A stretch of 64,000 nucleotides of DNA from Allodiplogaster sudhausi (taxonomy: Eukaryota > Nematoda > Chromadorea > Rhabditida > Diplogasteridae). The stretch lies in assembly GCA_945643635.1 (NCBI GenBank), contig CALZFC010000144.1, positions 124,001 to 188,000 on the forward strand, read 5' to 3'. Positions 40,205 to 52,687 of this stretch are shown one piece after another. The position numbers were made by a program, and so were the translations under genes. The notes beneath the pieces were generated by a model. It did no database searches. It saw only the letters and a program-made list of their open reading frames with translations, and was not told the DNA's origin. Numbering within the stretch: position 1 is the stretch's first letter; every line of letters starts with the position of its first letter.

Positions 40205-42035
40205 TCGAATTTGTACTCATTATCCGCTCAATTTTTAACATTTCGCTCTTTTTTATTGCCCGAGTTGAAAAAGGACTGCATTAATATTGGCAAAGTAATT
40301 ATGCACGCGGTTCGAACATGAAGAATTTGAAGTAGTTAATTTTGTTAATTTACAAATTTTTTTGACGTACTCGATGAATCCTGCTCAAAGATCTGCTCGT
40401 CATTTGTATCACTGGCTGTCGCTGACACAGAAAGTATGATCATATAGATCTAATTGACATACATATGTAAGTATGTATGTGCTAAAAGTCAATGAATCAA
40501 CATTCGTCGATCATTAATACTCTGTGCATTCTGTAGTTTACGACGAAGGAAGCCTTGCCAACGCGTGCAAATGTACCAATCACGTCGTCATTGGGGCAAA
40601 AACACTCCCAACGCCGATTTCTGAACAGCGGGAACAGTGCATAATTATAATATGAGGCGATTTGCGAGTGAATCAAATAGAATCAAACTGCCCGGGGACC
40701 CGGCCAAAATCGACCTCTTGGGTTTTGTTCAAAAGTTCTTTCTATGTACATATGTTGGTGTTTTCTGGTATAAGGAATCGATTGGAAGTGGTCTAGTCAT
40801 CAGAAAATATCTCTTTCGTTTGATATGAGGGTTTGAATTATTAGAATCGCCGCCCTGGGAGGCGAGTTGGAAGCACGTCTGCGGTCACCGCGCGTATTGA
40901 TATGGAAATGAAAGTGTGCATCTTAATAGCCAAGATATTTCCCTAAATAATTAAAAAAAGAAAAAAATTTGAAAATCCTTAATTTTCAATTTTTTATAAA
41001 CATTGGAGCGTGAGGGAGCTCAGAGAACGTATTTCTCATTTTACACCAACCAGACGTTTACAGCTGAATGGAGCATGAAAAGAACTTTCGAATGGACTAT
41101 TGGATATAGGAAACTATGGATACTCTGAAGTTTCCTTGTCGACTATCTCGGTGCGGCAGAACACGTAAAAACAAATCATAAGAAAGAGCGTGAAATTTGC
41201 TACAAGCTGAACCCCTTACAATCATTCAAGTCTGCAATGTTTTGTTATAAACAATAGAAATAGGGCCGAAAATGAACAACAAGAAAGTGAATTTTAAGGA
41301 GAATTATTGCAATTGGCCAAAAGGAACCAGAGGAGTCGCCAATTGTGAGTCAGAGTGGGACGCTCCCTTTCGTCGTTTTTCTCTTGTTTATTGACTGTAT
41401 TGAGAGATAGGAATGAAGGCATCTAGTCAAAAAGAAATATAAATTATAATTATGCAACGAACCTGCTGCTCGGACGACAGCGTTATACATACATAGATCG
41501 TGTTTTTCAGTCGCGCGGCTTAAATTGATGAGCGGCAATGGTGTATATGTACATACGTTCGATCAAGCAAGAGTCGAGGTAAGAGATTGGGGCGCATTCT
41601 TTCGCACAGGCAATCGTAAGCTATAGATCCTAACGCATGCATGCACTTACTAAAATCTATGTAATATAATGTAAACATTTTATTACATAGATTTTATAGT
41701 AGTTTCGACATAAATGCCTTAATTGAAATCAACCAAATGTTGGCAAGAAAAAAAAGAAGGACGACGAGAAAGCGCTTGAAAGAAGCAAAATTAGGACGCC
41801 CTCTCTGACTCAGAATTATCGACTGCTCTCTGGTTATTCTTGTTCCAAAACACCATTCTCCTGGCATGAGCATACTTTTTTTCTGAAAAAATATGTTCCA
41901 GTTTGATAAGCGATGGTTCCTATGAAAGTAGGATCACTTCTTTTATAACCACTTGTATATCTTTAATTTAGTTCTATACTTCAAAAAATTACTTCTATAA
42001 CTTAAATCATGTGCATTTTACAGAGAGATCGAAGA

Positions 42036-42984
42036 ATGTGTCAGGACAACAATTGCATCCGGATCTTTCAGATTCTTATTGGAGTGCTGCTCTTCATCTT
42101 CCTCTTTGTCCATTGGTATGTACATATATACGGCATTTTAAAGGAGGGCAATCACCGAAAAATTATGTGATATTTCAAATTGCCGCGGCCCTTCGCACTC
42201 TCTCTCACGCGTGCTATTTTCACGCAGCGGGTTTGTGCGACCGGCGAAATAGCACGCGAGAATGAGAGTGAGGAATCACAGGGCAGACGCGGCAATTCGA
42301 ACCTGCATTAAATAGTTTTCGGTGATCGCCCTGATTTAAGGTATTTTTGAAGAGATAAATTTGTTGCAAACGATTTGAAATTGAAAATAGAGTTAAAAAA
42401 ATCTGAACGGAATTTCCTTGTTGGGCATATTTTTTTCGTAACGCAAATGGCCACGTATCGTGGAAACGGCAACTTCGGCGGCATTCGAAAGGGCATTATC
42501 GTGAGCGTCATAGCCGCGTCTACCCTTTCCAACACCGTCATACTCGTCAGATGCATGCAACCTCCGAAAGACGAGCCGAATAAACAAGTCAGACAAAAAA
42601 CATTCACATCGATCACGGTGTTGAGTGTAATGCTCCTTTAAGGAGTTGACTGTTCACGACTCCGTGGCGCTGGGTTTATGCATCGTAGCACTCGCGGTCT
42701 TCGTGTGGATACTGAACATACACAAGCATGACCGCAACGCAGCGATGCTCGCTTACTTTGTCAGGCTGATAATTGTTTCAATCTTTTATATTATTCTTTT
42801 TTTGTTGTAGACGTTCTTGCTTCTCGAAGCAGGCTTCTACATTTGTAATATATCGCTAGAATGGCCGCCTTGTGATCAAAACACGACGAGTTCAGAACAA
42901 ACCTCGATGGGCTCAGTTCAAACCTCAACGAGTTCAGCTCAAACTACAACTCAAAGTTTGGCTCAATACTCGAGTCTTACTTGA
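42036..42984 (+). CDS. Four-TM protein, copy B, damaged splice acceptor
   Basis: Exons by homology: 42036-42115 (MCQDNNCIRIFQILIGVLLF), 42455-42587, 42643-42759 and 42811-42984, all phase-compatible, 167 residues. The tail reads NTTSSEQTSMGSVQTSTSSA and ends QYSSLT. The acceptor before exon 2 is AC (CCAC/GTATCG) where copies A, C, D and E have CAG. The gene may therefore be dead, or translation could start at the exon 2 ATG (MATYRGNG). Intron 1 carries a TTAA-flanked MITE (42142-42335). Confidence 0.6.
42142..42335. mobile_element. TTAA-flanked MITE in intron 1 of copy B
   Basis: 194 bp with inverted ends AGGAGGGCAATCACCGAAAA and TTTTCGGTGATCGCCCTGAT, flanked by TTAA on both sides (42138-42141 and 42336-42339), the piggyBac-type target duplication. 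The empty site survives in copy C (TATTTTAATGTCTTTTTGAA, 54959-54978). Nearly the whole element folds back on itself (GTGCTATTT against AAATAGCAC). Confidence 0.85.
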
Positions 42985-43079
42985 TTGAATTTGTACTCCT
43001 TTTCCGCTAATCTATTCACATTTCCTTCTTTTTCCTGTCCGCTTTGAAGAAGGTCTGCAGCACGAAATAATAATGTCTA

Positions 43080-43685
43080 TTAAATTATGAACGAACGCGG
43101 TTTGAATATAGAAAATTTGAAGTATGTAAATGCATTTTAAGTTTACAAGACTTTACTCGCTGAATCTTGCTCAAAACTCTGCTCGTTGCTTGTGTCGCTG
43201 GAATAAATCATAGAGTGCGAATTGGTATTTATGCGATAAAAGTCAATGAATCAACTTATCGATCATTAATACTCTGTGCTATCCTATAGGAATTCTTGAG
43301 AGTGTGCATTGCGCCAACCGCGGCGTGGGCGCGAAAACGCGGATTCCCAAACAGAAGTATTATGATTAATGTATATATTTTTCGACTTGATGCTTGATGA
43401 CTTACACTTCCTGTCTTTCAAGTGTTGATGATGAATAAGATAAGGACGAAGAAAGCGCAACTCCCACACTGACTCACAATGGGAGACTTGTCTCGTTCCT
43501 TTTAGTCAATAACATTCTAGAATGGTCATACTTGTTTTCATATCTACATATTTTATTTCGAAACATATTTTATTTTTTATTTCTAGGTATCAACTCCACT
43601 TTTACAGGCATATGCGTTATACATATGTTCTTTATTGACAGATCACTCGAATGTTGGCAAAAGTTTTCTAGATCAACTTCAATAA
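43080..43685 (+). repeat. Duplicated intergenic unit of the four-TM cluster
   Basis: The stretch with ATCATTAATACTCTGTGC, TATAG and GCGCCAACCGCGG-type sequence, then a promoter region with a GACTCACAATGGG.GACT motif, recurs at 40500-40640, 43260-43640, 44575-44980, 45590-45960 and 55965-56390. It ends with an exon 1 remnant (TCACTCGAATGTTGGC, 43645). Minus-orientation copies of the promoter part lie at 41310-41580 and 54190-54440. No exons 2-4 follow here; 43690-44560 has a purine-rich stretch and nothing I can call. Confidence 0.65.
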
Positions 43686-44990
43686 ATGTTCCTAAAGTGT
43701 AGTGTTTCATATCAAAACACAGAGAAGAAGCGCAAGGAAGGAGCAGAAAGGGAAGCGAGATCGACAGAAGAGGAACAGAGACGTATGAAAAGGGAGTCGA
43801 AGGAAGGAACAGAGAAAGAGCGAGAAAGGCGGAGGATCACAGATAAGGAGAGAAAGGGTGAGAGCAAAAGGGGTCACACGAAAGGTCTCCTGAAAGGGGG
43901 TGATCTCCTAAAATGATCACTCAAATTTCTCTGCACAAATTAATTTTTCGACAAGCAAATTCACCAATAGTCTCAAGTTTCTCTTAAGTCACATTCAATC
44001 CAGAATAAGTCTCCTTCATTACATGATTTCCAAAACCTTTGATGATAGATCCTTCGAACGTATTCTTTTCATAATACCCTTTCGAAGGAAGCTGTTTAAC
44101 AGGAGGTTTATCTTCAACAGACCCCGTTCATCATGAAGTAACAGAACAACGAGAAGAGGAGAAAAGCCGTGGTGGCTCGACGGTTAACAATGTCTGGCAA
44201 GAATACACAGCGAGAAGAGCGGAGACGGGGGCACGATATCACGATACTTGATCGAATGTGTGCTCCTTTGCCGCCCGCTGATTTAGATTTATCTTCTTTT
44301 TCATATGATCGCACATAGAGACAACAGATTGAATGAAGAATAAAAATGATGCTAAGTTTCTTTGAAAGTAATAATATGTAAATGCAGTTTTAACATAAAT
44401 TGAAGAAGTAAATATTTACGGATATACTTTGAGTATGAAGAAGTATGTAGTATGCATATTCTTTGGCGTCGCATCAAATTCTCTGAATCTTTGCGTCGCT
44501 GCCTGTCGCTGGCACGGAATGCATGAATCATACGGGGCGAATTGATATGTGATAAAGTCAATAATTCAAATTTATCGTTCAATAACACTCTGTGCTATTG
44601 GGTATTGGTTGTGGACCGGTGCGCGAGAATGCGCCAACCAGGGCGTGGGTAATGCGCGCCAAAAACACGATTTCCGAACAGCAGGATCAGTGCAGAAATA
44701 TAAGTTAATTTTTTTTAGACTTCATGACTTGATGATTGATGACTTCGACTTCCTGTCTTTCAAATGTTGACGATAAATAAGCGAAGGACGACGAAAGCGA
44801 AATTCCCGCACTGACTCACAATGGGCGACTCCTCTTGTTCCTTTCGGTCAATTATATAAATACATACATCTAGAATGTACATTCTTGGTCATATCAACAT
44901 CTTTTACTTCGATAGGCACTGTTTCTTATGTATCTCTTCACTTTAACAAGAACATGCGTTATATAAACTTTATAGACAAATCATCCGAAT

Positions 44991-45352
44991 GTCTACGACA
45001 AGCACTTGCATCCGGATCTTTCAGACTCTCATCCAGCCTGTCCTGCCTCGCCGACTACAGTTCCAGCCTCTCCATCCTCGAGACTTCAGTCCCAGCCTTG
45101 ACAACTACAGCTCCAGCATCGCCGACTCAGTTCCAGCTTCTCAATCCTCGCCAACTTCAGCTCCAGCCTAGCCGACTAAAGTTCCAGCCTCTCCAGCCTT
45201 GCCGACTACAGTTATAGCTTTGTCGACTTCAGCTCCAGCCTTTCCAGCCTCTCTAGCCGCGCCGATTTCAGCTCCAGCCTCTCCAGCCTCGCCGACTTCA
45301 ATTTCAGCCTCGACGACATCAGCTCAAGCCCTGATGAATTCAATACTAGAGT
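44991..45352 (+). pseudogene. Four-TM copy F: exon 1 fused to tail minisatellite
   Basis: ATG at 44991 (MSTTSTCIRIFQTLI, as in copies A and D) runs straight into repeats of GCCTCGCCGACTTCAGCTCC type (about 45038-45330), then into AATACTAGAGTCTTATTTGA, matching the end of exon 4 in copies B and C. Exons 2 and 3 are missing, so exon 1 has been joined to an expanded exon 4 tail. The frame ends at 45171 after SSPTSAPA. This is the small-scale version of the array at 57175-64000. Confidence 0.65.
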
Positions 45353-45971
45353 CTTATTTGATCGCATTTATGGTCCATTGCCGCTCATCAGTTTATACTG
45401 CGCTCTGTTTTAAACCCGCTTGTAACATGGGGAATTTGAAATAAATGTTCATGTACAAGTCTTGGGCGATACTCGATGAATCTTGCTCAAAACTCTGCTC
45501 ATCGTTTGTGTCGCAGGTTGGCACAGAACCATGAATCGTACAGGGCGAATTGATATGTCCCAAAACACAATGAATCAACTTTATCTATCATTAATTCTCT
45601 GTGCTCTCCTATAGTTTACGATGAAATCTTGCCTGTGCGCGAGCATGCGCCAGTCACAGAGTGCTTACCGTGCGCCTGAAAAAAAAACACGCCCGACCAC
45701 GTCGTCCGAACAGCAGAATCAGTGCAGAATTATAATTTTTTGTTCAATATGAGTGCTTTCAAATGTTGACAATAAATGAGAGAAGGAAGACAGACGCACG
45801 CTTTCCATTCTGACTCACAATGGGCGACTCCACTGGTTCCTTTTTGGTCAATAACATAAATTCTTCTCGAATGTGCATTCTTATTTTTCAGTTCGATAGG
45901 CACGGTTAATATCTATCAACTCCAATTTACAGGCAAATGCTTTATATATATTTTATAGACAGATCAGCCGA

Positions 45972-46510
45972 ATGTCTACGGCAAGCACTTGCATCCGGAT
46001 CTTTCAAACTTTCTTGGAGTTCTGCTGTTCTTCCTGGGCTACTTGTAGGCGAACACCAGTTTTATGGTGTAAAACTTTTAAAAAAATATATTCAAATGAA
46101 ATTACAGTTAATTTCTGAACTTAATCTTATTTTTGGCAGGTATCGTGAAGAGGGCAACTGTAGCGGCATTCTCAATACTCTTGTCATGTGCATCGTCTTC
46201 GCCTCGATCGTATCCAACATCGTCGAACTACTCCATAATTCATTGTATTCTTCGATGCGCCAATATGTAAGCGTTGTTAGAAATATTTACATAATTTTCT
46301 ACTATTCTTAGTGCACATTTTGACTATTTTTGACATGCATGTTTGTGCCTAAGGTAAGGACAATTACAGGAGATTCTTCACGATACAGTTGAATTGGCAA
46401 AACGTTTCTTGGAGTACTGCCTCTTGGCACTGGCGCTCTTCCTGTGGATGCGGATATTACAAAAAGATTGCGAGAGTGACGAGAGTAGAGGGCTGCTAGT
46501 AGCTTCCTTT
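45972..46510 (+). pseudogene. Four-TM copy D, decayed
   Basis: Exon 1 at 45972 (MSTASTCIRIFQT) then loses frame. Exon 2 46140-46266 (YREEGNCSGILNTLVMCIVF) and exon 3 46370-46510 (EILHDTVELAKRFLEYCLLA) are in phase with each other. The donor after exon 3 is AT (TTT/ATCAG) instead of the GTCAG of other copies, and there is no exon 4. Closest to copy E in sequence and in 3' flank. Confidence 0.65.
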
Positions 46511-46933
46511 ATCAGTCTGAGAAGCTTTTTTATACAATGTAATATCGATCTTTACTTTAAAGATTAGGTGTTCAATATATATCACCCTTATAACTCTTAT
46601 GTGAAAATATTTGCATAGATGTCTAGTTGTATAGTTAGAGAGACGGAAAGTGCTGTGTTTTCGATCTTACTGATTATAAGCATTGTCGAAACTCTTTTTC
46701 TTTTATTAACGAATTATTTTCTAAAATAATGGAAGATAACTTGTTCTTTCTTCGGCTGCAACGCGGAAAAATGCGCAATTAAATGTAATATTTCGAAATT
46801 AATGGAAGGCGACTATTAAGTAGCGAGTAATTTATTTTTTTTTAATATTTTTTTTTTAGAAAATTAGTAGCAAATTTGGTAGAACAGTAATCGCTCGCTG
46901 AAACTAGAACTTGAATCAATCAATCAAACTTAC

Positions 46934-47285
46934 AAGATTGAAGAACCAATTGTGGGCGTCGCCTGTGATTGTGTATTCTGTCTTGCCATCCACAAGATGG
47001 TCCTCCATGCGGGTCACAAATTTGTCATCTAAAAAATACTAAATTTTAGTTTTATATTGCGGCAGCTCACATACTTTCAGTATTTTAAGTAGTCAAATTC
47101 TGACCGATGAAGACGCTGTGGTCCCACAATTCGACGGTGGCCGTGCCGTTCTTGAGCGAATCTTCGCGGCAGGAAAGCTTGAAGGTCGCCGTAATCGGAC
47201 TGCCGAACGTAGGATAACCATTGCCGGAGGCCAGCGAAAACAGCGCAAACGCCCCAATCAAGAGGTGGAGGAAGAAGCGAACCAT
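46934..47285 (-). CDS. Transthyretin-like protein, 3' part missing
   Basis: Exon 1 (47285 to about 47098) encodes a signal peptide MVRFFLHLLIGAFALFSLAS and the TTL start TATFKLSCREDSLKNG then ATVELWDHSVF. Exon 2 (47028-46934) continues DDKFVTRMEDHLVDGKTEYT and GDAHNWFFNL to a GTAAGT donor. These are the first two beta-strand blocks of the nematode TTR-like (TTL) family of secreted proteins. The expected next exon with the DPK..YH.C motif is not found before the four-TM copy D region starts at about 46860. An ATG at 47333 gives a longer N-terminus. Confidence 0.7.
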
Positions 47286-47858
47286 TCGTAAGAGGAGAAG
47301 GATAGGAGACTGGCAATGAAAGGAGACAGCCAATTTCTCACTTTTATACGGATTTCAAAGAACAAATTAAAATCCATCACAAGTGCAAAATAAGAATTTC
47401 GCAACCAGTGCATTCAATCTCTTCGTTTTTCATCGTATTTTCTCCCATAGGATTTTTTCGCTCTAGTTACTTTTGCGATAATAACTAATACCAAATAATT
47501 GCAAGTTCATCGAACAAAAGAGACAATTTAAAACGCACGCACTTCATAAACAGCAGAAAAAGACTAAGTAAATTTTTTTCAAGCATAAATGGTGTACGAT
47601 ATATGTATGTACGTGCGAAATTCTATTTCACGTTCGAAATTCTATTACTACTCAAAGGCAGACAATTGATCATTATATATATATCGTTTATCTGGCTTGC
47701 ATATTTAAGAGTAATAGGAGCAGCATGTACAGGAGAAGATGTAAATAACGCAATCAGATAATAAGAGGCACACAACGGGGTGGCCAATTTGTGCTTAAGG
47801 CACATTAGAGAAATAAGACAAAAACTGAAAGAGAAACGAATGTAAAAATAAAAAAAAG

Positions 47859-49460
47859 CTAATGATTTAGAGATAATATAGATCTTCTGATCAGGGCACG
47901 GGCACTGGGTAGAGAAAGAGTGAACAATCCGTTGCGGAGCTGATTCCATTTTTCAACAATCCTGTTGGAGAAAAAGATCATGTACAGACTACTACGAAAC
48001 TTAAATTTGGTCAATTTGAAACGGTGTCCACGCGTGATACTAGAGGAAGGAAAACGAAAGATCTGGTCAGCCTGGATACCATATATTCCCTTAACAATCT
48101 TAAGGGCAACAAATAAATCATTGATCTCTCGCCGAATTGATAAGGGTTCTAAGTGCACGTATTCTAGACGTTCGGGATATGTTAGAGATAATCCGAATCT
48201 AAGGAAAGAGAGTCTAGTAAATCGTCGCTGAACGTTCTCGATTCGGTTAAACAAGATATATTTGGTGAGGGGACCATACCTCAAAACTCGAGTAAGGGGC
48301 GTACAAGATATATTTGGTGAGGGGACCATACCTCAAAACTCGAGTAAGGGGCGTACATACCGCAAAACTCGAGTAAGGGGCGTACATAGGCAACATAGAG
48401 ACGAGTAAAAAACTTGATGTTACATGATCGAAAATTTCGCAGAATATGGAACGATATTCTAGTCGCTTTTCTACAGATGGACTCAATATGACTATCGAGT
48501 GAAAGGTCACTATTTATCTGAATTCCCAGATCCCTATAAGAATGAGTGATTGGTACCGGAAGAGAGTGGAGAGAAGGCTGGAATGGAGGGTGTGCAGGGC
48601 CTACAGGCATGAACATGGTTTTCTTCAGATTTATCTGAAGTCCCCAGAGAGTTGACCAGTCGGCCAGGCAGTCGAGAGCACGCTGGAGAAGAACCGTATC
48701 TGCAATTGTAAATATTTTAGCATCATCAGCATAGAGTGTACAGAAAGAACCTATTGGGAGACATTCAGGAAGATCATTTATATATAGTAGAAACATTAGA
48801 GGCCCGCAAACACTTCCCTGGGGAACACCGGAGGAAACGAGGAATTCATTTGATAACTCTCCATCTACAAGAACGCGTTGCGTTCTGCCAATAATAAATG
48901 AGGACAACCATCGAAGTAGAGAACCTGAAATGCCATATGAAGAGAGCTTGACAATAAGATGGTGCAATGGGATGCTATCAAAGGCTTTGGAGTAATCAAT
49001 AAAAGCAGCAGATACAAAAGAAGAAGAGTCTACAGCAGAGTGCCAAGTGGATAGGGAGGATAGGAGAGCAGAGGCGCAAGACTTTCTACTGCGAAAACCA
49101 TGCTGAGAATTGGAAAGAAGGCAATGGTCATCGAGGAAGGAAAACAGTTGTTTACAAACAATGCGTTCGAAAGTTTTAGAAATTCCAGTAGTAAGAGAGA
49201 TAGGTCTATAATTCTTTGGGTCACTGGCATCACCTTGACGTTTGTATATTGGTTCAACATAAGCAGATTTCCAGAGTGAGGGACATTTACCATGAAGAAG
49301 GAATCTATTAAACAGAATAGTAAGGGGAACCGAGATGGCAATAGAAGTGCCTTTTAGGAATGCATAGGGGACTCCATCAGGAGTGCAGGAATTGCGTGAG
49401 GGCAATCTACGAAGCATATGATAGATATTCTGGGAAGAGAAATCGACATAATCAATTCGG
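47859..49460 (-). pseudogene. LINE reverse transcriptase domain, broken near the end
   Basis: The frame 49417-48281 covers RT: NSCTPDGVPYAFLK, KNYRPISLTTGISKTFERI, QHGFRSRKSCASALL, FIDYSKAFDSIPL, SGVPQGSVCGPLMFLLYIND and the catalytic LYADDAKIF. A 52-bp tandem duplication (48251-48355) with a partial third copy to 48387 then shifts the frame. The C-terminal part continues in frame 48329-47859 (IENVQRRFTRLSFLRFG to WNQLRNGLFTLSLPSARA). Reverse transcription motifs are intact up to the break. Confidence 0.88.
48251..48387. repeat. 52-bp tandem duplication inside the LINE
   Basis: The sequence from ACAAGATATATTTGGTGAGG to CGAGTAAGGGGCGT occurs twice with period 52, and its last 29 bases again at about 48359-48387. 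It duplicates the VRPLLEF...SPHQIYLV region of the RT C-terminus. Confidence 0.9.
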
Positions 49461-50700
49461 GCGGAGGTTCTTGTGGGGAGAGTGGTAGCTGAGGAATGAG
49501 GGGAAGGGGAGAAGGATGACTCGAAGACTCTAGAGAAACATTCGGCCTTGTCACTGCTATTAATAAGAATGCGATCAGAAGAGACATCTTTAATTGCTCC
49601 GAGTGTTGGCTTACTTTTGAGTCGGCCGCTAACAAAGCTGAAGAAAGTGCGCGCTTCTCTTGGCCACGCTGGAAAGATCGTATGGAGCGCCTAAGCCTAG
49701 CAGAGGAGCGGAGAAAGGACTGACGTCCTTGGGATTGGGAGGTTTTAAAAAGCTTCCGGCACTTACGCAAAATTCTAAGAACTTTAGGAGGGTATCTAAC
49801 ATTTACAGGCCTTATTTTAGCCGTTGGGACAGTAGCATCAATAATTCCATGTATTATGGTGATAAATTGGTTGTAGAGAATGTCAGGGTCTGTTTGATTA
49901 TTAAAAACAACATTCCAGTCATAAGAAGATATCATATAAGAAGCTAGTTCAAAATTGGCCTTCCTGTAGTTTTTAATAACAATTTCAGAAAGAGCAGGCT
50001 GGGGAAAAGAAATATCGAATTTGACAAGGCAGTGATCTAAAGAGGGGAGGGGTGGTATAGTTTTACAATCAGAGACTGAGTATGGAATACTAGAGAATAC
50101 AAGATCAAGGATGTGGTCATTGCGAGTAGGGTAAACAACGTGCTGCTTGAGGCTGGCAGAGACTGATAATGAAAGAAGCTGGGATGATGGATGATTCAGG
50201 GAAAGAGGAGTAACTAGGGTGGAAGAAGACCAATCAACTTCGTGACAGTTGAAATCACCGCAGAGAAAAAAAAATTTTTGAATCAGCAAAAAGACTATAA
50301 ATATGCTCTAGACAGTTTGAAAAATGCTCATTTGGGCAGGAAGGACTTATAATACTACTACAGTGGCAGAGTTAGAAGAGCGGACAGTGGTGGTAACGGA
50401 GATGGCAAGGAGTTGGCAATAGGGTGAAAAGGAGCGAGATGAGAGTACAAAAGCAAGCAGATTGGTAGACACCAGGATAGCAACGCCCCCACCAGGACTT
50501 GGCGAGTCGCGGTCAGAGCGAAAAACTTGATATTTGCCATTTAGAGATAGGGAAGAATCTTGCAAACGATCAGGGGAAGCTAAGCTTTCAAAAATGGCAA
50601 GCAGATCAATGTTATGAGTTGAGAGTAGAAAGTTCAGAATATCAAAGTTTAGATACCAGAGATCTAAAGTTTGCGTGATAGCAACGAATGAGAGACTTTT
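49460..50700 (-). pseudogene. LINE apurinic-type endonuclease domain, frameshifted
   Basis: N-terminal part at 50700-50347 (IDLLAIFESLASPDRL, YQVFRSDRDSPSPGGGVAIL). A frame break in a poly-A/T run near 50270 leads to FLCGDFNCHEVDWSSS, then RNDHILDLVFS and LPSLDHCLVKFDIS, the GDFN and SDH-type motifs of APE endonucleases. Another break lies before the RT frame near 49465. Confidence 0.8.
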
Positions 50701-50739
50701 TATGAGAGATGCACGGATCATTACATAGAGGAGAATTAG

Positions 50740-52114
50740 AATTTGAGGTAGGATTTTTGGATGCATGACCCCGGATGTGAGAATCTCAGTTCCCCCCCTC
50801 CCCATCTCACTGATTGTGAGAGGGGGAGGGGGGGAACTGAGATTTATTCGGAGGCAGCGCGGCCGGTGGGGTGCTCTTGTTGTCGAGCCTCTTCGCATCA
50901 GACGCGATGCCGTCATCTTCATCAGCCATCGCTTCATCTCCCTCCGGGAGCGGCTCGAACGACCGCTTACCCGGACGCCGCGCGGAGTGGAGGACGCGTA
51001 CTTCAAGAGCGCATCGACAAGGTTGCGGCCAGGGAGCGGGACTCTCTTCCTCCGGCCACTCGGGGTAGGGTGAGGCGCCCGTAGGGTACCGGCCGCCGAG
51101 TGGGGAGAGAGAGACAGAGCCACTGGCAGAGAGGATGACTTCTTAGGTTGTCTGCGATTAGAGTTCAGAAATGTCCTGGAAGAAGTCTGGGCATTAGAAT
51201 GAGGGAGGCCACTGCCAGAGGCAGTGGCGTTTTGTGATGAGATGAGAGAAGCAGAGAGAGAGGAAGACAAGGCTGAGGAGGAAGAGGCTTTCGCCTTAGA
51301 CAAGTTATTTTGTGACCGCTCAGTGAGGGGGCGCGGATTCCGCAGCTCCATAACACGCTCATCGCGGACAACAAACTGAAGCATTCCAACCTCAGCATTG
51401 AGCCTCCCGGCCTCTCTGCGGGCGGCGGTCTCTTGCCCAAGCTGTTCGGGCGTGAGATCTCGTCGCCAGTAGGCGTGTGGGTTGGCGGCGATCTCCGGAT
51501 GCTTCTTGGCTCGAGCAATCGCCAGGAACGACTCACGCAGCGAGTTCGTTGAGAACTCGACTTTGATGATTTGCGGGGACGTCTTTCCGTGGCGATGAGT
51601 TGAAATCTCACCTTTGCTGAGAGAAGTGACCAGGAGATCATGCTCAGAGGCTTGAATTATCCCGGAGACAATTCTCATGTCATTCTCATTCGTTGCAGTC
51701 TCATCTTCCTTTTCAGGAAGTCCCTTAAGCACAGCTCGCTTTGCCTTTTCCTCCAGCATGTCTCTTCTCCCATAAAGGGCAGAGGACACAGCAGCAGTGA
51801 TCAGCTGAATGGAGGGTGGGGCGCTGCTAGTCGGCAGAAGGTGAGACGCGGCAACATGTGAATAGAGAGTGCGAGAGGTAGACTGAGATTGAGAGAAAGG
51901 CAGAGTAGTCCGAGACACAGAGACAGAGTCAGGCTGAGAGGCATGAGGAGAAGAGAGAAGACGGTTGACAATCTCGATTAGTGCCTTGTTGGAGGCAACC
52001 AATTCAGACACATTGGAAGACAGTGATGAGATCGATTGAGACTGGGAATGAATGGCGGATTTGAGTTCTTCACAGAGAGATGTGAAGGCCTGGAGAATGG
52101 TTTCAGCCATCGTT
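50740..52114 (-). pseudogene. LINE ORF1
   Basis: From MAETILQAFTSLCEELKSA: heptad-like coiled coil, then EEKAKRAVLKGLPEKED and NPHAYWRRDLTPEQL, features common to ORF1 proteins of CR1-group LINEs. The C-terminal Ser/Arg-rich part runs into a near-perfect inverted repeat (about 50776-50850), and the frame continues without a stop into the endonuclease region, an apparent fusion. Confidence 0.7.
50778..50850. repeat. Inverted repeat in LINE ORF1
   Basis: GAATCTCAGTTCCCCCCC with TCCCC faces GGGGAGGGGGGGAACTGAGA, about 22-base arms and an 18-base loop. It probably arose by inverted duplication, as the surrounding ORF1 has no such sequence elsewhere. Confidence 0.85.
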
Positions 52115-52452
52115 GGAGGTGGAGAGAGGAAGAGAGACAGTGAAGGAGGGAGAGAGAGAGGGAGAGAAAGAGAGAGAGAATGAGACAGGAACCTCTCACA
52201 AAGCCCTCTCACCAGGATGCAAACAAGGAGATAAGAAAGGCAGTGAGACGAGGAGAGAGAGAGAGAGAGAGAGTGTAGTAAGACAGTAAAGGATAAGCTC
52301 GGAATAGACGTACGAGATACGCTCTCGTACAGCCACCCACGCTACCGGCTACTGAAAGCCCGATGCCTCTCTATACCACGCAAGACCGAAAAGGGAGAAG
52401 GACTGTCCCCTCACGCGCCGAACAGAATCGGCTCGTATTCTACATATGTTAA

Positions 52453-52687
52453 AGGAGGTATCCGGGGAATAATTAACCTAAGTTTTTTCTATATGAAAAT
52501 GTTGTAACGTGAAAACTGGTGAGCAATTGTAACGTGAAAACTGGCGGGTAGAAAATTAGCTACGGTAGGTCAGAGCCGCCCTCCTATTTCACATGCTCTC
52601 TCGACCGAGCGGCAGGCAACTTTATGAGCGCGCGCATTCAAACTCGTTCTCTAGCGCTACCGTAGAATTATTCGCCGGATACTTCCT
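52453..52687. mobile_element. TTAA-flanked MITE
   Basis: 235 bp with ends AGGAGGTATCCGGGGAATAATT and AATTATTCGCCGGATACTTCCT (20 of 22 positions complementary), flanked by TTAA at 52449-52452 and 52688-52691. Non-coding. Diverged relatives are in transporter introns (285-450 and 3714-4190). It is a different family from the MITE at 42142, though both use TTAA and start AGGAGG. Confidence 0.88.

Larger units (their letters stand above)
47620..52440 (-). mobile_element. Non-LTR retrotransposon, CR1/Jockey type, decayed
   Basis: ORF1 (coiled-coil/nucleic-acid binding), APE-type endonuclease and reverse transcriptase in order on the minus strand. There are at least three frame breaks (near 50275, 49465 and the tandem duplication at 48251-48387), so it is inactive. 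The 3' end lies near 47620-47690, next to an (AT)n run; the 5' end is about 52300-52440 by composition. It sits between two partial transthyretin-like genes. Confidence 0.9.

Noticed and set aside
50761..51084. Plus-strand frames opposite LINE ORF1
   Set aside because: Antisense shadows of ORF1 in GC-rich sequence.
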